A DNA stretch of 64,000 nucleotides from Nonomuraea soli (GCF_013761175.1 NZ_JACDUR010000001.1:1302001-1366000); one strand, 5' to 3'; positions 41,799-51,406 are shown, counted from the first letter of the stretch. The notes: a model not told the origin generated them from the sequence alone. Numbers and translations are program-made.

Positions 41799-43424
41799 TC
41801 AGCCCATGTGCGGGTAACGGTGGTCCGTCGGCGGCACGAACGTCTCCTTGATCGTGCGGGCGTTGACCCACCGGATCAGGTTGAAGATCGACCCCGCCTT
41901 GTCGTTGGTGCCCGAGGCGCGGGCGCCGCCGAACGGCTGCTGGCCGACGACGGCCCCGGTGGGCTTGTCGTTGATGTAGTAGTTGCCCGCCGCGAAGCGC
42001 AGCCGCTCGGAGGCGGAGGCGATCGCGTGCCGGTCCTGCGCGATGAGCGAGCCGGTCAGGGCGTACGGCGAGGCGGACTCCATCTGGTCGAGCACCGCGT
42101 CGAAGCTGGCGTCGTCGTAGACGTGCACGCCCAGGATCGGCCCGAAGTACTCCTTGACGAAGATCTCGTCGGTCGGGTCCTGGCCCAGCAGGATCGTCGG
42201 CTTGACGAAGTAGCCGGCCGAGTCGTCGTAGGAGCCGGTGAGCACCTCGATGCCGTTGGTCGCGCGGGCCCGGTCGATGGCCGCCTTGTGCTTGGCGAAG
42301 GCGCGGTCGTCGATGACGGCGCCCATGAAGGTCGACAGGTCGGCGGCCACGTCGCCCACGGTGAGCGACTCGGCGGTCGAGACCAGCTCGTCCTTGATGG
42401 CCGACCAGAGCGAGCGCGGCACGTAGGCGCGCGAGGCGGCCGAGCACTTCTGACCCTGGTACTCGAAGGCGCCGCGGATCAGGGCGGTGGTCAGCACGGC
42501 GAGGTCGGCCGACGGGTGGGCCAGCACGAAGTCCTTGCCGCCCGTCTCGCCGACCAGGCGCGGGTAGCCCTTGTAGCCGGTGATGTTCTCGCCGATCGTG
42601 CGCCACAGGTGCTGGAAGGTGGCGGTGGAGCCGGTGAAGTGCACGCCGGCCAGCTCCGGATGGGTCATGGCGACCTCGGAGACGGCGGCGCCGTTGCCGG
42701 TGACCAGGTTGATGACACCGGGCGGCAGGCCCGCGGCCTCCAGCAGGCGCATGGTGAAGTGCGCGGCGAACTGCTGGGTGGGCGACGGCTTCCACACCAC
42801 GACGTTGCCCATGAGGGCGGCCGACGTCGGCAGGTTGCCGGCGATGGCGGTGAAGTTGAACGGCGTGATGGCCAGCACGAAGCCCTCGAGCGGCCGGTAC
42901 TCCATGCGGTTCCACACGCCGGGGGAGGAGATCGGCTGCTCGGTGTAGAGCTGGCGCGCGTACTGCACGTTGAAGCGCAGGAAGTCGATCAGCTCGCACG
43001 CGGCGTCGATCTCCGCCTGCTGGGCCGACTTCGACTGGCCCAGGACCGTGGCGGCGTTCAGCGTCTGCCGCCACGGGCCCGCCAGCAGGTCGGCCGCCTT
43101 CAGGAAGACCGCCGCGCGCTCGTCGAATGCCAGCGCCCGCCAGGCGGGGGCCGCGCGGAGAGCGGCGTCGATCGCGGACTGCACGTCCTGGGCCGTAGCG
43201 TCGTTGGTACGGCCCAGCACGCTGCTCGTGTTGTGCGGCTGCACGACGTCGATCGCCGCCCCGCCGCCCATCTTCTCCACGCCGTCGATCGTCATCGTCA
43301 GGTCGATGGCGTTGCCCGCCAGCTCCTTGATGCGGTTCTCCAGCGCGGTGCGCTCCGCGCTGCCCGGCGCGTAGCCGTACACCGGCTCGTTGACCGGAGC
43401 CGGGACGTTGGTGAAGGCATCCAT
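41799..43424 (-). CDS. pruA: L-glutamate gamma-semialdehyde (1-pyrroline-5-carboxylate) dehydrogenase
   Basis: A 541-residue aldehyde dehydrogenase of the P5CDH type 1 group. It oxidises glutamate semialdehyde, in equilibrium with P5C, to glutamate with NAD+. ETGGKDFVLAHP (about 290) holds the general-base Glu; the Cys in YQGQKCSAASRAYVP (about 325) is the nucleophile. VVWKPSPTQ binds the cofactor. ATG 43424 has GGGGG nine bases upstream; GTG 43430 overlaps the upstream stop (GTGA) and is the alternative. Coupled to proline dehydrogenase, it completes proline to glutamate conversion. Confidence 0.96.
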   Translation of the reverse strand: MDAFTNVPAPVNEPVYGYAPGSAERTALENRIKELAGNAIDLTMTIDGVEKMGGGAAIDVVQPHNTSSVLGRTNDATAQDVQSAIDAALRAAPAWRALAFDERAAVFLKAADLLAGPWRQTLNAATVLGQSKSAQQAEIDAACELIDFLRFNVQYARQLYTEQPISSPGVWNRMEYRPLEGFVLAITPFNFTAIAGNLPTSAALMGNVVVWKPSPTQQFAAHFTMRLLEAAGLPPGVINLVTGNGAAVSEVAMTHPELAGVHFTGSTATFQHLWRTIGENITGYKGYPRLVGETGGKDFVLAHPSADLAVLTTALIRGAFEYQGQKCSAASRAYVPRSLWSAIKDELVSTAESLTVGDVAADLSTFMGAVIDDRAFAKHKAAIDRARATNGIEVLTGSYDDSAGYFVKPTILLGQDPTDEIFVKEYFGPILGVHVYDDASFDAVLDQMESASPYALTGSLIAQDRHAIASASERLRFAAGNYYINDKPTGAVVGQQPFGGARASGTNDKAGSIFNLIRWVNARTIKETFVPPTDHRYPHMG

Positions 43425-43426
43425 GA

Positions 43427-44326
43427 TCACTTACCCCCAAGGGCACGAAGGAAGAAGGCGACGTTGGCCGGGCGCTCGGCCAGGCGGCGCATGAAGTAGC
43501 CGTACCAGTCGTCGCCGTAGGGCACGTAGACACGGACCGTGTGCCCGGCGGCCGCCAGGGCCTCCTGCCGGTCGGTCCGGATGCCGTACAGCATCTGGTA
43601 CTCGTAGTCGCCGAAGGAGCGGCCGAAGCGGTCGGCGAGCAGCTCGGTGATCGAGATGATCCGATCGTCGTGCGTGGCCACCATGGGGTAACCCTTCCCC
43701 GCCATGAGGATCCTCAAGGCCCGCACATAGGCCTTGTCGACGTCGTTCTTGTTCTGGTGGGCGACCGAGGCGGGCTCGCGGTAGGCGCCCTTGACCAGGC
43801 GCACCCGCGAACCCTCACCCGCGAGGTCGCGCAGGTCGCCCTCGGTGCGGTGCAGGTAGGCCTGGATGGCCACGCCCGTCTGCGGGAAGTCCTTGCGCAG
43901 CTCGGCCAGGATGCCCAGCGTCGAGTCGACGGTGGTGTGGTCCTCCATGTCGAGGGTGACCATCGGGCTGGCCGCGCAGATCTCCCGCGCGTGCTCCAGC
44001 GCCATCTTCTCGTCGAAGGCCTGGCCCACGGCCGACAGCTTGACCGACGCCTCGGCGCTGACCCCGGCCTCGCGCAGCGCTCCCATGAGCGTGATGTAGG
44101 CCTTGGCCGTCGCGGTGGCGGCGGCCGAGTCACGCGTCTCCTCGCCGAGGTGGTCGACGGTGACGGCGAGCTTGGCGTCAGCCAGGCGCTGGATGGCGGT
44201 GACCGCCTCCTGGGTCGTCTCACCTGCCACGAAACGATCGACGACCTTGCGCGTGAGCGGCATGCCGGACACCGAGCGGCGTACCAGCGTGCTCCGCGAG
44301 GCGGCGAGCAGAAGTTGACCGAGCAT
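43427..44326 (-). CDS. putB: Proline dehydrogenase
   Basis: A 299-residue monofunctional, FAD-dependent proline dehydrogenase that oxidises proline to P5C. The barrel motifs SVKLSAVG, VTLDMEDHTTVD, GVAIQAYLHRTEGD and RLVKGAYREPASVA are all present, as are the late YEYQMLYGIR and YVPYGDDWYGYFMRRLAERP. The last contains the conserved substrate-binding arginines. Start ATG 44326, divergent from the PucR-type regulator. Its stop overlaps the GTG option of the P5C dehydrogenase gene. Confidence 0.96.
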   Translation of the reverse strand: MLGQLLLAASRSTLVRRSVSGMPLTRKVVDRFVAGETTQEAVTAIQRLADAKLAVTVDHLGEETRDSAAATATAKAYITLMGALREAGVSAEASVKLSAVGQAFDEKMALEHAREICAASPMVTLDMEDHTTVDSTLGILAELRKDFPQTGVAIQAYLHRTEGDLRDLAGEGSRVRLVKGAYREPASVAHQNKNDVDKAYVRALRILMAGKGYPMVATHDDRIISITELLADRFGRSFGDYEYQMLYGIRTDRQEALAAAGHTVRVYVPYGDDWYGYFMRRLAERPANVAFFLRALGGK

Positions 44327-44382
44327 GTAACCAAGCCTAAAGGCCCAGTTCAGAGCGCATCCATCGACGTCCGTAACGCGGG

Positions 44383-45450
44383 ATGTGGCATGCTGTCATA
44401 CAAATGCTCAACACCCTTCAGCTCCAGGAGACCGTCGACGAAATCGCCCGCGTGCTCGGGGCTTCCGCGACCCTGGAAGATCGATCGTTCCGCCTGCTGG
44501 CGTACGGCGCGCAGCACGGCGAGCTCGACGCCGTGCGCCAGGAGTCGATCCTGCGCCGCGCCGCCTCGCCCTGGGTGCGCGACTACTTCGAGAGCTTCGG
44601 CATCGTCAAGGCGGAGGGCCCGGTGCGCATCCCGGCCACCCCCGACCTCCAGGCGCGGATCTGCTGGCCGCTGCGCCACAAGGCGGTGACCTACGGCTAC
44701 CTGTGGCTGCTCGACTCCGGCGCCCTGCCCGATCTGCAGCAGATCGCGCCCCTGGTCGAGCGCACCGCCGCGCTGCTGGCCCAGGAGGCGCGCAGCCGCC
44801 GCGAGCAGGGCCGCGAGCTCGACCTGCTGCTGTCGCCCGACCCGGAGGAACGTTCGGCCCTCGACCTCAGGGGCCCGGTGACCGCGATCGCCGTCCGCGA
44901 GTCCGACCGGGTCGCGGCGTTGTGGACCCTCCCGCGCGAGGTCCTGGCCCGCGCGGGCTCGCCCGTCGCGCTGCTGGCGCCCTCGCACCTGGCCGTCGAG
45001 GTCGCCCTGACCGTCCAGAGCAGGTACGGCACCGCGGCCGGCCTGGGCGCCCCCCGCCAGGAGGCCTCCGACGCCTGGCAGAGCTGGCGCGAGGCACGCC
45101 ACGCGCTGCGCATCGCCGAACACTTTCCCCGCTTCGCCCCGGTGGCCCGCTGGGACGACCTCGGCGTGCACCGGCTGCTGGCCCGCCTGTCCACCGCCGA
45201 CCTGCGCGAGCTGTCGTCGTTCGTGCCGGGCCTCGACCCCGAGCTGGCCGCCACCGTCGAGACCTACCTCGACCTCGGCGGCCACGTGCAGAAGGCCGCC
45301 GCCGAGCTCGGCATCCACCGCCAGACGCTCTACTACCGCCTCGGCAAGGCCGAGAAGGTGCTGGGCCGCGACCTCGACGACGGCGACGACCGGATGGCCG
45401 TCCATCTCGGGCTGAAGGCCGCACGCCTGCTCGACGGTCAGCCCCGGTAG
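44383..45450 (+). CDS. PucR family transcriptional regulator (likely activator of proline catabolism)
   Basis: A 355-residue regulator. The N-terminal sensory part contains TLEDRSFRLLAYGAQHGELD and WVRDYFESFGIVKAEGP, a GAF-like domain of PucR relatives. The C-terminal helix-turn-helix (HTH_30) reads YLDLGGHVQKAAAELGIHRQ followed by TLYYRLGKAE. It is divergent from putB with a 56-bp gap; PucR-type activators of proline use (PutR-like) are known in actinobacteria, so self-standing control of putB-pruA is likely. The start is uncertain: ATG 44383 or ATG 44404 (MLNTLQLQ), neither with a clear ribosome site. Confidence 0.9.
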   Translation: MWHAVIQMLNTLQLQETVDEIARVLGASATLEDRSFRLLAYGAQHGELDAVRQESILRRAASPWVRDYFESFGIVKAEGPVRIPATPDLQARICWPLRHKAVTYGYLWLLDSGALPDLQQIAPLVERTAALLAQEARSRREQGRELDLLLSPDPEERSALDLRGPVTAIAVRESDRVAALWTLPREVLARAGSPVALLAPSHLAVEVALTVQSRYGTAAGLGAPRQEASDAWQSWREARHALRIAEHFPRFAPVARWDDLGVHRLLARLSTADLRELSSFVPGLDPELAATVETYLDLGGHVQKAAAELGIHRQTLYYRLGKAEKVLGRDLDDGDDRMAVHLGLKAARLLDGQPR

Positions 45451-46883
45451 AAGCGGCCGCCCTTCACCCGGACCGGCCCGGGCATCGGCGGGCCCACCGC
45501 CAGGTCCAGCGGCTCGGCCGTGCTCTCGCCCGACCCCAGCAACACGCGCGTGAGCGCGGCCCGGTCGTCCGTCATCTCCCGCAGCGCCTCCAGCAGGCGC
45601 GGACGCGACCCCTCCCGCAGCCCGGCCAGGACCGCCCGCCTGACCAGTTCCTTGAAGAACGAGGCCGTCACGCCCTCGGTGGCCTCCACCACCGCGTCGA
45701 GGTCGTCCGTCAGATCCAGCTCCTGCCCGTACAGGCGCAGCAGTTTCGCCCGCGCCTGGGCGTCGGGCTTGGGCACCTCGACCGCCAGATCCACCCGGCC
45801 CGGCCGGTCGGCCAGGGCCCGCTCCAGGACCTCCACCCGGTTGGTCGTCAGCACGAAGGTGACGTCGGCGTCGGAGCCGACCCCGTCCATCGCGTCGAGC
45901 AGGCTGAACAGCAGCGGGTTGCCGTCGGTGCCGAAGCTGCGGTCGTGGGCCACCAGATCGACGTCCTCCAGCACCACGACCGCCGGCTGCAGCCGCCTGG
46001 CCAGCGCCGCGCCCTCGGCGACGAAACGCATCGCGGCGCCCGTCATCACCACGACCGTGACCTCGGGCAGGCGGCCCATCAGGTAGCGCACGGTGTGCGT
46101 CTTGCCGGCGCCCGGCGCGCCGTACAGCAGCAGCCCCCGCTTGAGGTGCTGGCCCAGGGCCCGCAGGGCGTCGGCGTGCTCGGCGATGCCCACCACGTGC
46201 CGCTCGATGGTCTCCAGCACCCCTTCGGGCAGGACGACCTGCTCGGAGCCGAGCGAGGGCCGTGGCACGAAGCTGACGAGCTTGTTGCCGCGATGCTCGG
46301 AGAAGCCGAAGGTGAGGATCTGCCCCTTGAAGACCTCGTGCTCGGTCATCAGGCGCTGGATCTCGTCGCGCGTGGCCGTGGCGTCGGCCCGGGAGCGCGC
46401 CAGGATCTCGATCCTGCAGCCCTCCATGCCGAACTGCTCGGCCGGGCCGCGCATCACGAGCACGACGGGCGCGCCGCCGGGCGCCTGGGAGAGCACGAAC
46501 CCGAAGGTGACGACCTCGGTGGTCGCGTCGGGGCCCACCGCCGCCGTCGCGTAGTCGACCGAGCCGATCTCGAAGCGGTCGAGCCGCCGCTCGGCGATGG
46601 TCAGCATGTCGATGGTGTCCTGGTGCTGGCGGCCCTGACCTGCCAGGCCGAACCACTGCGCGCCGTCGCCGAGATAGGCGTCGACGCCCCGCTGCAGGTT
46701 GACGTGCTCCCAGACCGGGAAGGTCTGCGTGACCACCACCAGGTGCTTCAGGCCGCAGCCCACGTGACCGATGATCCTGGTGACGATCTCCGACGGCGGT
46801 TCCGACTCGTCGATGACGATGTGGGCCCGCTCCAGCACTCGCTTCAACGCCAGGGCTAACGACCTGGCTTCGTCGGTCTCCAT
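45438..46883 (-). CDS. AAA family ATPase of unknown role
   Basis: A 481-residue protein. The N-terminal 190 residues have no family I recognise (VWEHVNLQRGVDAYLGDGAQ). The AAA module (about 205-410) has Walker A LYGAPGAGKTHTVRYL, Walker B VVVLEDVDLV, sensor 1 LTTNRVEVLE and arginine finger-like DRPGRVDLAVEVP, close to FtsH/Cdc48-type ATPases. No protease domain or membrane segment follows, so it may remodel or unfold a partner. ATG 46883 was chosen for its AGGGTGG site. The last 13 bp overlap the end of the PucR gene convergently. Confidence 0.87.
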   Translation of the reverse strand: METDEARSLALALKRVLERAHIVIDESEPPSEIVTRIIGHVGCGLKHLVVVTQTFPVWEHVNLQRGVDAYLGDGAQWFGLAGQGRQHQDTIDMLTIAERRLDRFEIGSVDYATAAVGPDATTEVVTFGFVLSQAPGGAPVVLVMRGPAEQFGMEGCRIEILARSRADATATRDEIQRLMTEHEVFKGQILTFGFSEHRGNKLVSFVPRPSLGSEQVVLPEGVLETIERHVVGIAEHADALRALGQHLKRGLLLYGAPGAGKTHTVRYLMGRLPEVTVVVMTGAAMRFVAEGAALARRLQPAVVVLEDVDLVAHDRSFGTDGNPLLFSLLDAMDGVGSDADVTFVLTTNRVEVLERALADRPGRVDLAVEVPKPDAQARAKLLRLYGQELDLTDDLDAVVEATEGVTASFFKELVRRAVLAGLREGSRPRLLEALREMTDDRAALTRVLLGSGESTAEPLDLAVGPPMPGPVRVKGGRFYRG

Positions 46884-46923
46884 GCGGCCACCCTGGCACA
46901 CGGGGGAGCGGGGCGCGTGCCGC

Positions 46924-47508
46924 CTAACGCACCCGCGCGGCCACGTCGGTCTCGCCGCGCTCGACGAGCAGGTCGCGGACCCTGGCCCGGTGCTCGTCGC
47001 TCTTGTGGCCGTCGTACTTGAACTTGCCGCGGATCTCCTCGATCGTCAGGCGCAGCCCGCGGATGCCCGACAGCAGCCGCGGCATCCGCGCCGGATCGCC
47101 CAGGCCGGGATCCAGCTCGGCCAGCTGGGCGCGCAGGATCTCCAGCTTGCCGCCGGCCTCGGTGACGATCTCGGCGTGACAGACCAGCTGCACGGCCGAG
47201 TAGTAGGTGGTGGGCACGCCCAGGCTGGGATCGGTGCCGGGCTCGGCCCGCCAGGCGCCCGGCACGTAGGTCCAGTTCTCCGCGACCGACAGCACGACCT
47301 TGGGGTTCTCCTCGATGGCCGCCCAGATCGGGTTGGGCCTGGCCAGGTGCAGCGCCACGGTGCGCCCGGCCTCCAGGAGGAACTGGGTGGGCACCACGAC
47401 CGGCACGTCGCGGCCGCGCCCCGAGGCGATGAGGTGGCCGAACTGGTGGGCGCGGACGTAGGCGAGCGCGCTGTCGTCGTCACCGGCGTCCCAGGGGTGA
47501 ATCAGCAT
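46924..47508 (-). CDS. PaiB-like FMN-binding protein
   Basis: A 194-residue member of the FMN-binding split-barrel / PaiB family. HPWDAGDDDSALAYVRAHQF, FGHLIASGRGRDVPVVVPTQ and ARPNPIWAAIEENPKVVLSV match the family, with the later IRGLRLTIEEIRGKFK closing motif. PaiB of Bacillus was described as a negative regulator of sporulation and degradative enzymes; other members may be flavin oxidoreductases. ATG 47508. It is separated from the glycosyltransferase gene by a hairpin terminator, so it is independently transcribed. Confidence 0.88.
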   Translation of the reverse strand: MLIHPWDAGDDDSALAYVRAHQFGHLIASGRGRDVPVVVPTQFLLEAGRTVALHLARPNPIWAAIEENPKVVLSVAENWTYVPGAWRAEPGTDPSLGVPTTYYSAVQLVCHAEIVTEAGGKLEILRAQLAELDPGLGDPARMPRLLSGIRGLRLTIEEIRGKFKYDGHKSDEHRARVRDLLVERGETDVAARVR

Positions 47509-47522
47509 AGTGGGCACTGTAA

Positions 47523-47549
47523 GGCCCGTACGGCTGAGCCGTACGGGCC
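47523..47549 (-). terminator. Hairpin terminator after the glycosyltransferase gene
   Basis: A perfect 12-bp stem GGCCCGTACGGC / GCCGTACGGGCC with a TGA loop, 16 bp past the stop of the leftward glycosyltransferase gene and upstream of the PaiB-like start. Confidence 0.75.
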
Positions 47550-47564
47550 GGGGGTCGCCGCCGG

Positions 47565-48680
47565 TCAGGCGGTGGCGGCGAGGGTGTCGGAGTAGACCCG
47601 CAGGAGCTCCTGGCCGATGCGCTCCCAGCTGTAGCGGGAGCGGGCCCGGTCGGCGCCGGCGTAGCCGATCGCCGTGCGGCGGGTCGGGTCGGCCAGCAGC
47701 TCGCGGGCCAGGCGCGCGGTCCTGGCGGGCTTGTCCGGCGGCACCAGCAGCCCGGTGACGCCGTCGACGACCGAGTCGAGGTGCGCGCCCACCGCCGAGG
47801 CGATGACCGGCACGCCGCAGGCCATGGCCTCCAGCGCCACCGCGCCGGTGCCGGGCTCGGAGGGCAGGGTCACGACCACGTCGGCGCCGCGCATCAGCTT
47901 GGGCACCGTGGTGCGGGGCACGTGACCGAGGACGGTCACCCGGTCGGCCACGCCGAGCCGCTCGGCCAGCGCCCGCAGGCGGCGGGCGTCGGGGTCGTGC
48001 TCGAGCTCGTCGGGCGCCGGGCCTCCGGCGATGACCAGCTCCACGTCCGGCAGCCCGGCCAGCGCGCGCACGATCGTCTGCGCGCCCGCTCCGGCGCCGA
48101 TGCGCCCGACGTGCAGCAGCCGCTGGTGCGTGCCGCGCGCGGCGGCCGGGCCCTGGCGGCGGAACTTGTCGGTGTCGACCCCGTACGGCACGACGGCGAT
48201 GTGCTCGCGGGGTACACCCAGCCGGATGAGCGTGGCCTCCTCGTCGAGGCATCCGGCGATGACGGCGTCGGCGCGCCGCCCGAGCGCCCGCTCCAGGCGC
48301 AGGTGCGCGGGCTGCTTGACCGGTCCGAAGGTCTGGGTGACCGGCACCCGCAGGCCGTCGGCGCCGGCCACCGCGGCCAGCCCTCCGGTCCAGTTGTGGG
48401 CGTGGATGAGGTCAGGCGGCTCGTGACTCCAGCGCTTGGCCAGCTCGTCGCCCACCTGGGCGAGGTAGGGGGCCACCTCGTCCGCGGCCAGGGCGCGGGC
48501 CGGACCGATGTCGAGCTGCTCGAGCACGACGCCGGGAGCGGGCTTCGTCCTGGACTTTCCCTCGGTGCTTTCGCGGCGGGAATAGATGGTCACGCGGTGC
48601 TCGCGGCCCAGCTCACGGGCGGTGGCGAGGATCTGCTGACGGCGACTGCCTCCGGTGGAGGCGACAATGGCTATGTTCAT
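47565..48680 (-). CDS. Glycosyltransferase family 4 protein
   Basis: A 371-residue GT-B enzyme. The N-terminal domain starts MNIAIVASTGGSRRQQILA and has LIHAHNWTGGLAAVA. The C-terminal donor domain has LLHVGRIGAGAGAQTIVRAL, VTVLGHVPRTTVPKLMRGAD and ALEAMACGVPVIAS, the EX7E-type signature. The family transfers sugars with retention, for example MshA in mycothiol synthesis or polysaccharide mannosyltransferases; the acceptor is not evident here. ATG 48680 has CAGGTG upstream; an in-frame ATG at 48734 would add 18 unmatched residues. Confidence 0.92.
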   Translation of the reverse strand: MNIAIVASTGGSRRQQILATARELGREHRVTIYSRRESTEGKSRTKPAPGVVLEQLDIGPARALAADEVAPYLAQVGDELAKRWSHEPPDLIHAHNWTGGLAAVAGADGLRVPVTQTFGPVKQPAHLRLERALGRRADAVIAGCLDEEATLIRLGVPREHIAVVPYGVDTDKFRRQGPAAARGTHQRLLHVGRIGAGAGAQTIVRALAGLPDVELVIAGGPAPDELEHDPDARRLRALAERLGVADRVTVLGHVPRTTVPKLMRGADVVVTLPSEPGTGAVALEAMACGVPVIASAVGAHLDSVVDGVTGLLVPPDKPARTARLARELLADPTRRTAIGYAGADRARSRYSWERIGQELLRVYSDTLAATA

Positions 48681-48774
48681 GGCACACCTGTAAAGGGCAG
48701 GGGGCTCCTTAGGGTGTGCCTGCGTCTTAGGCACGTTCAGCTAATGACCATGTATACCCTGGTTTGCTGATTTT

Positions 48775-50622
48775 TCAAACCGCCCGCAGGGCAAGAACTA
48801 CGACTTCGTCCCAAACCTGCCCGCCGGAGAAGGCGTGCCGGTCCTCCTCCAGGGTCTTCACCACCGCCGCGGGAGCCTGCCCGACGCACCTGGCCAGCGC
48901 GTCGGCCAGGCGGTCCTCGCCGTAGGTCTCGCCCCGGGCGTTGCGCGAGGACAGCAGGCCCTCGGAGTAGAAGACCAGCAGCTGGTCATGGCCGAGAGTG
49001 ATCTCCTCGACCTGCGTCTCGCTCTCCGGCGAGATGCCGAGCGGCACCCCGCCACCCGAGGCGAAACGCACCGTGCCGTCGGCGTGGACCAGCGCGGCCG
49101 GGTGATGACCGGCCGACGAGACCCGCAGCGTGCGGCCCGACACGTAACCGGAGACGGCCATCACGAACATGCCGGTGCCCTGCGACACCAGCGCCTCGTT
49201 GACCTTGCGCACGGCCTGGTCGGGATCGCTCTCCCAGGCGCTGAGCACCCGCAGGCCGCCGCGCACCACGGCGCTCACGGACGCGGCCTCCTGGCCCTTG
49301 CCGACCGCCCCGCCCATCGTGAAGCCCCAGCCGCCCGGCCTCGGGAAGACGTCGTAGAACTCCGCGCCGACCGACGAACCCGGGTTGTAGATGGCCGCCG
49401 CCTCGAAACCCGGCACGTCGGGCAGCGTGCGCGGCACCACGCTCGTGACCAGCGCCTCGGCCGCCCGCGAGCGGCTGACGAAGCTCTCCTGCGCCCGCAG
49501 CGCCAGGCCCAGCTGCCGGCCCAGCTCCTCCACCAGGCCCAGATCGGCCAGCGTGAACGGCGGGCGGTCGTGCGAGCGCAGCAGCGTCAGCACGCCCTGG
49601 TCGCGCCCGATCGGCGCGCACAGCAGCGAACCCGCCTCGATCACGGTCAGCAGCGGCCCCTCGGCGGTCACCCCGAACAGCAGCTCGTCGTCGACCATCT
49701 CGTGCACCTCGCCGGAGCCGCGCTCCAGCACCTGCGTCACGACCGGGCAGGCCGAGGGTTCTGCCTGCTCCACCGTGCGGACCAGGCCGCCCAGCGGCTG
49801 GTCGCGCGGCGCCACCACCGAGCTGCGGTGCAGGCGCCCGTCGCGCACCAGGTCGGCCACCACCCAGTCGGCCAGCTCGCCGCCCAGCAGACGGGCGGCG
49901 CGGGCCAGCGCCACGGGCTGCAACAGGCTGTCGGGGTCGAGCAGCAGAGCCGCCATCCTGGCCAGCAGCTCCTGGCGGCGGACCGCCGCCACCAGGAGTT
50001 CGGGCTGGTCGAGGCTGCCCGCGGTCAGGCCGGGGCGCGGTGGCTCCACCTCGGTCGGCAGCGCCACCGCGAGAACCATCTGCTGAGGCTCACCGGGAAG
50101 CTGCAACGGCGTGAGCACCAGCTGCACGGTGTGGGTGCGGCCCTGGTGGATCAGGCGCGTCTCGAACGCGGCGCTCTGCCCCGTCTGCAGAGCCGAGGTC
50201 AGGTGCGAGCGGAAGGCCGCCCTGCGCGAGACGTCGACCAGCAGCGGAAACGAGCGGCCGACCAGGTAGCCGTCAGGGCTGCCGAGCACCCGGGTGGTCT
50301 CGCTGTTGACCCGGCGCACCACGCCGCCGCCGTCGAGCACCACCACCGGCACGGGGAAGGAGCGGAAGACCTGGCGCAGCAGCTTGAGCTCCCGCTGCCC
50401 GCCGCCCCCGCCGCCCTTGCGCGCCGCACTGCCCGACCTGCGCATCTCCGCGCGCGCGCCGTACAGCAGCTCCACCGCCGTGTCGAGCTCGGCCATGGCG
50501 GCATCGAGCGTCGGGGCCAGGTCCTTCGGATAGGCCGCACCGGCCCCCCGCAACGACGAAACCCGCCTGGCCAGCTCGTCCACCGCGTGTTCGAGCGCGG
50601 CCAGCCCCATCGGCTCAGTCAA
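48775..50622 (-). CDS. PAS-GAF-PP2C (SpoIIE/RsbU-type) serine phosphatase
   Basis: A 615-residue signalling phosphatase. A short N-terminal coiled segment precedes a PAS domain (about 75-190; FPVPVVVLDGGGVVRRVNSE), a GAF domain (about 225-370; APIGRDQGVLTLLRSHDR) and a PP2C/SpoIIE domain (about 390-615; FYDVFPRPGGWGFTMGGAVG, then SAGHHPAALVHADG). The metal-site Asp that is usually DVxG reads GAVG here, so one metal ligand seems replaced. It would dephosphorylate an STAS antagonist. TTG 50622 has GGGAGG five bases upstream; ATG 50610 is the alternative. Divergent from the GAF-ANTAR gene. Confidence 0.9.
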   Translation of the reverse strand: MTEPMGLAALEHAVDELARRVSSLRGAGAAYPKDLAPTLDAAMAELDTAVELLYGARAEMRRSGSAARKGGGGGGQRELKLLRQVFRSFPVPVVVLDGGGVVRRVNSETTRVLGSPDGYLVGRSFPLLVDVSRRAAFRSHLTSALQTGQSAAFETRLIHQGRTHTVQLVLTPLQLPGEPQQMVLAVALPTEVEPPRPGLTAGSLDQPELLVAAVRRQELLARMAALLLDPDSLLQPVALARAARLLGGELADWVVADLVRDGRLHRSSVVAPRDQPLGGLVRTVEQAEPSACPVVTQVLERGSGEVHEMVDDELLFGVTAEGPLLTVIEAGSLLCAPIGRDQGVLTLLRSHDRPPFTLADLGLVEELGRQLGLALRAQESFVSRSRAAEALVTSVVPRTLPDVPGFEAAAIYNPGSSVGAEFYDVFPRPGGWGFTMGGAVGKGQEAASVSAVVRGGLRVLSAWESDPDQAVRKVNEALVSQGTGMFVMAVSGYVSGRTLRVSSAGHHPAALVHADGTVRFASGGGVPLGISPESETQVEEITLGHDQLLVFYSEGLLSSRNARGETYGEDRLADALARCVGQAPAAVVKTLEEDRHAFSGGQVWDEVVVLALRAV

Positions 50623-50695
50623 GGTCGCCTCCCATGGCTTCGACGCTACGCCATCGCGCATTAACGTAGCCATATCGGGAAGGGGTCTGCGCACC

Positions 50696-51406
50696 ATGGA
50701 ATCGACGGCTATGATCACGCCTGGCCTGGCGAGAGAACTCGCCACGCTGGCCAGGCTGGGTGACGACACCTCCACCGAGAGCGTCCTGAGGTCGCTCACG
50801 ACCACCCTGGCGGCGGGCGTGCCCGGCTGCTCGGGCGCCACCGTCGAGCAGTGGCGCGAACGGCGCGCCCTGGTCTCGGCCTCCCACAGCGAGCTCATCG
50901 CCCTCGTCGAAGGCGAACGCCGGCTCGGCCAAGGACCCTCCTTCGAGGCGCGCGGCACTGGACGCAGGGTGCTGGCCAGCGACCTGCTCACCGAACGGCG
51001 CTGGCCCGGCTACGCCGCGCTCGCCGTCACCTGCGGCGTGCGCTCCCAGCTGGTGCTCCCCATCGAGGTGGGCGCCGTGCAGTTTCTCGTCGGGCTGCAC
51101 TCCGTGCGCGCGTCGGCCTTCGCCGACCAGGCCGCGCCGCCGCTCGCCTCCATGCTGGCCGAGCAGCTGAGCGTGGCGATGGCCAACCTGTGGGACTTCG
51201 AAGAGGTCCGCACCGACGCCGCCCAGCTGCAGGAGGCCATGGCGGGGCGCGCCATCATCGACCAGGCCAAGGGCATCATCATGAAAACCAGCGGCTGCTC
51301 GGCCGAGGAGGCCTTCGACGAGCTGCGCCGCATCTCCCAGCACCATCAGGTCAAGGTCGCCGATCTGGCCAGGCTGCTGGTGGAGGAGCACTCAAGCCGA
51401 CGCTAG
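50696..51406 (+). CDS. GAF and ANTAR domain RNA-binding regulator
   Basis: A 236-residue protein. A GAF domain (about 20-165) contains VPGCSGATVEQW and PSFEARGTGRRVLASDLLTE. The C-terminal ANTAR domain (about 180-232) has RAIIDQAKGIIMKTSGCSAE and ISQHHQVKVADLARLLVE. ANTAR proteins bind paired RNA hairpins and act as antiterminators, with GAF sensing a ligand. ATG 50696. Divergent from the PP2C phosphatase gene, and overlapping the STAS antagonist gene by 15 bp at the 3' end. Confidence 0.93.
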   Translation: MESTAMITPGLARELATLARLGDDTSTESVLRSLTTTLAAGVPGCSGATVEQWRERRALVSASHSELIALVEGERRLGQGPSFEARGTGRRVLASDLLTERRWPGYAALAVTCGVRSQLVLPIEVGAVQFLVGLHSVRASAFADQAAPPLASMLAEQLSVAMANLWDFEEVRTDAAQLQEAMAGRAIIDQAKGIIMKTSGCSAEEAFDELRRISQHHQVKVADLARLLVEEHSSRR

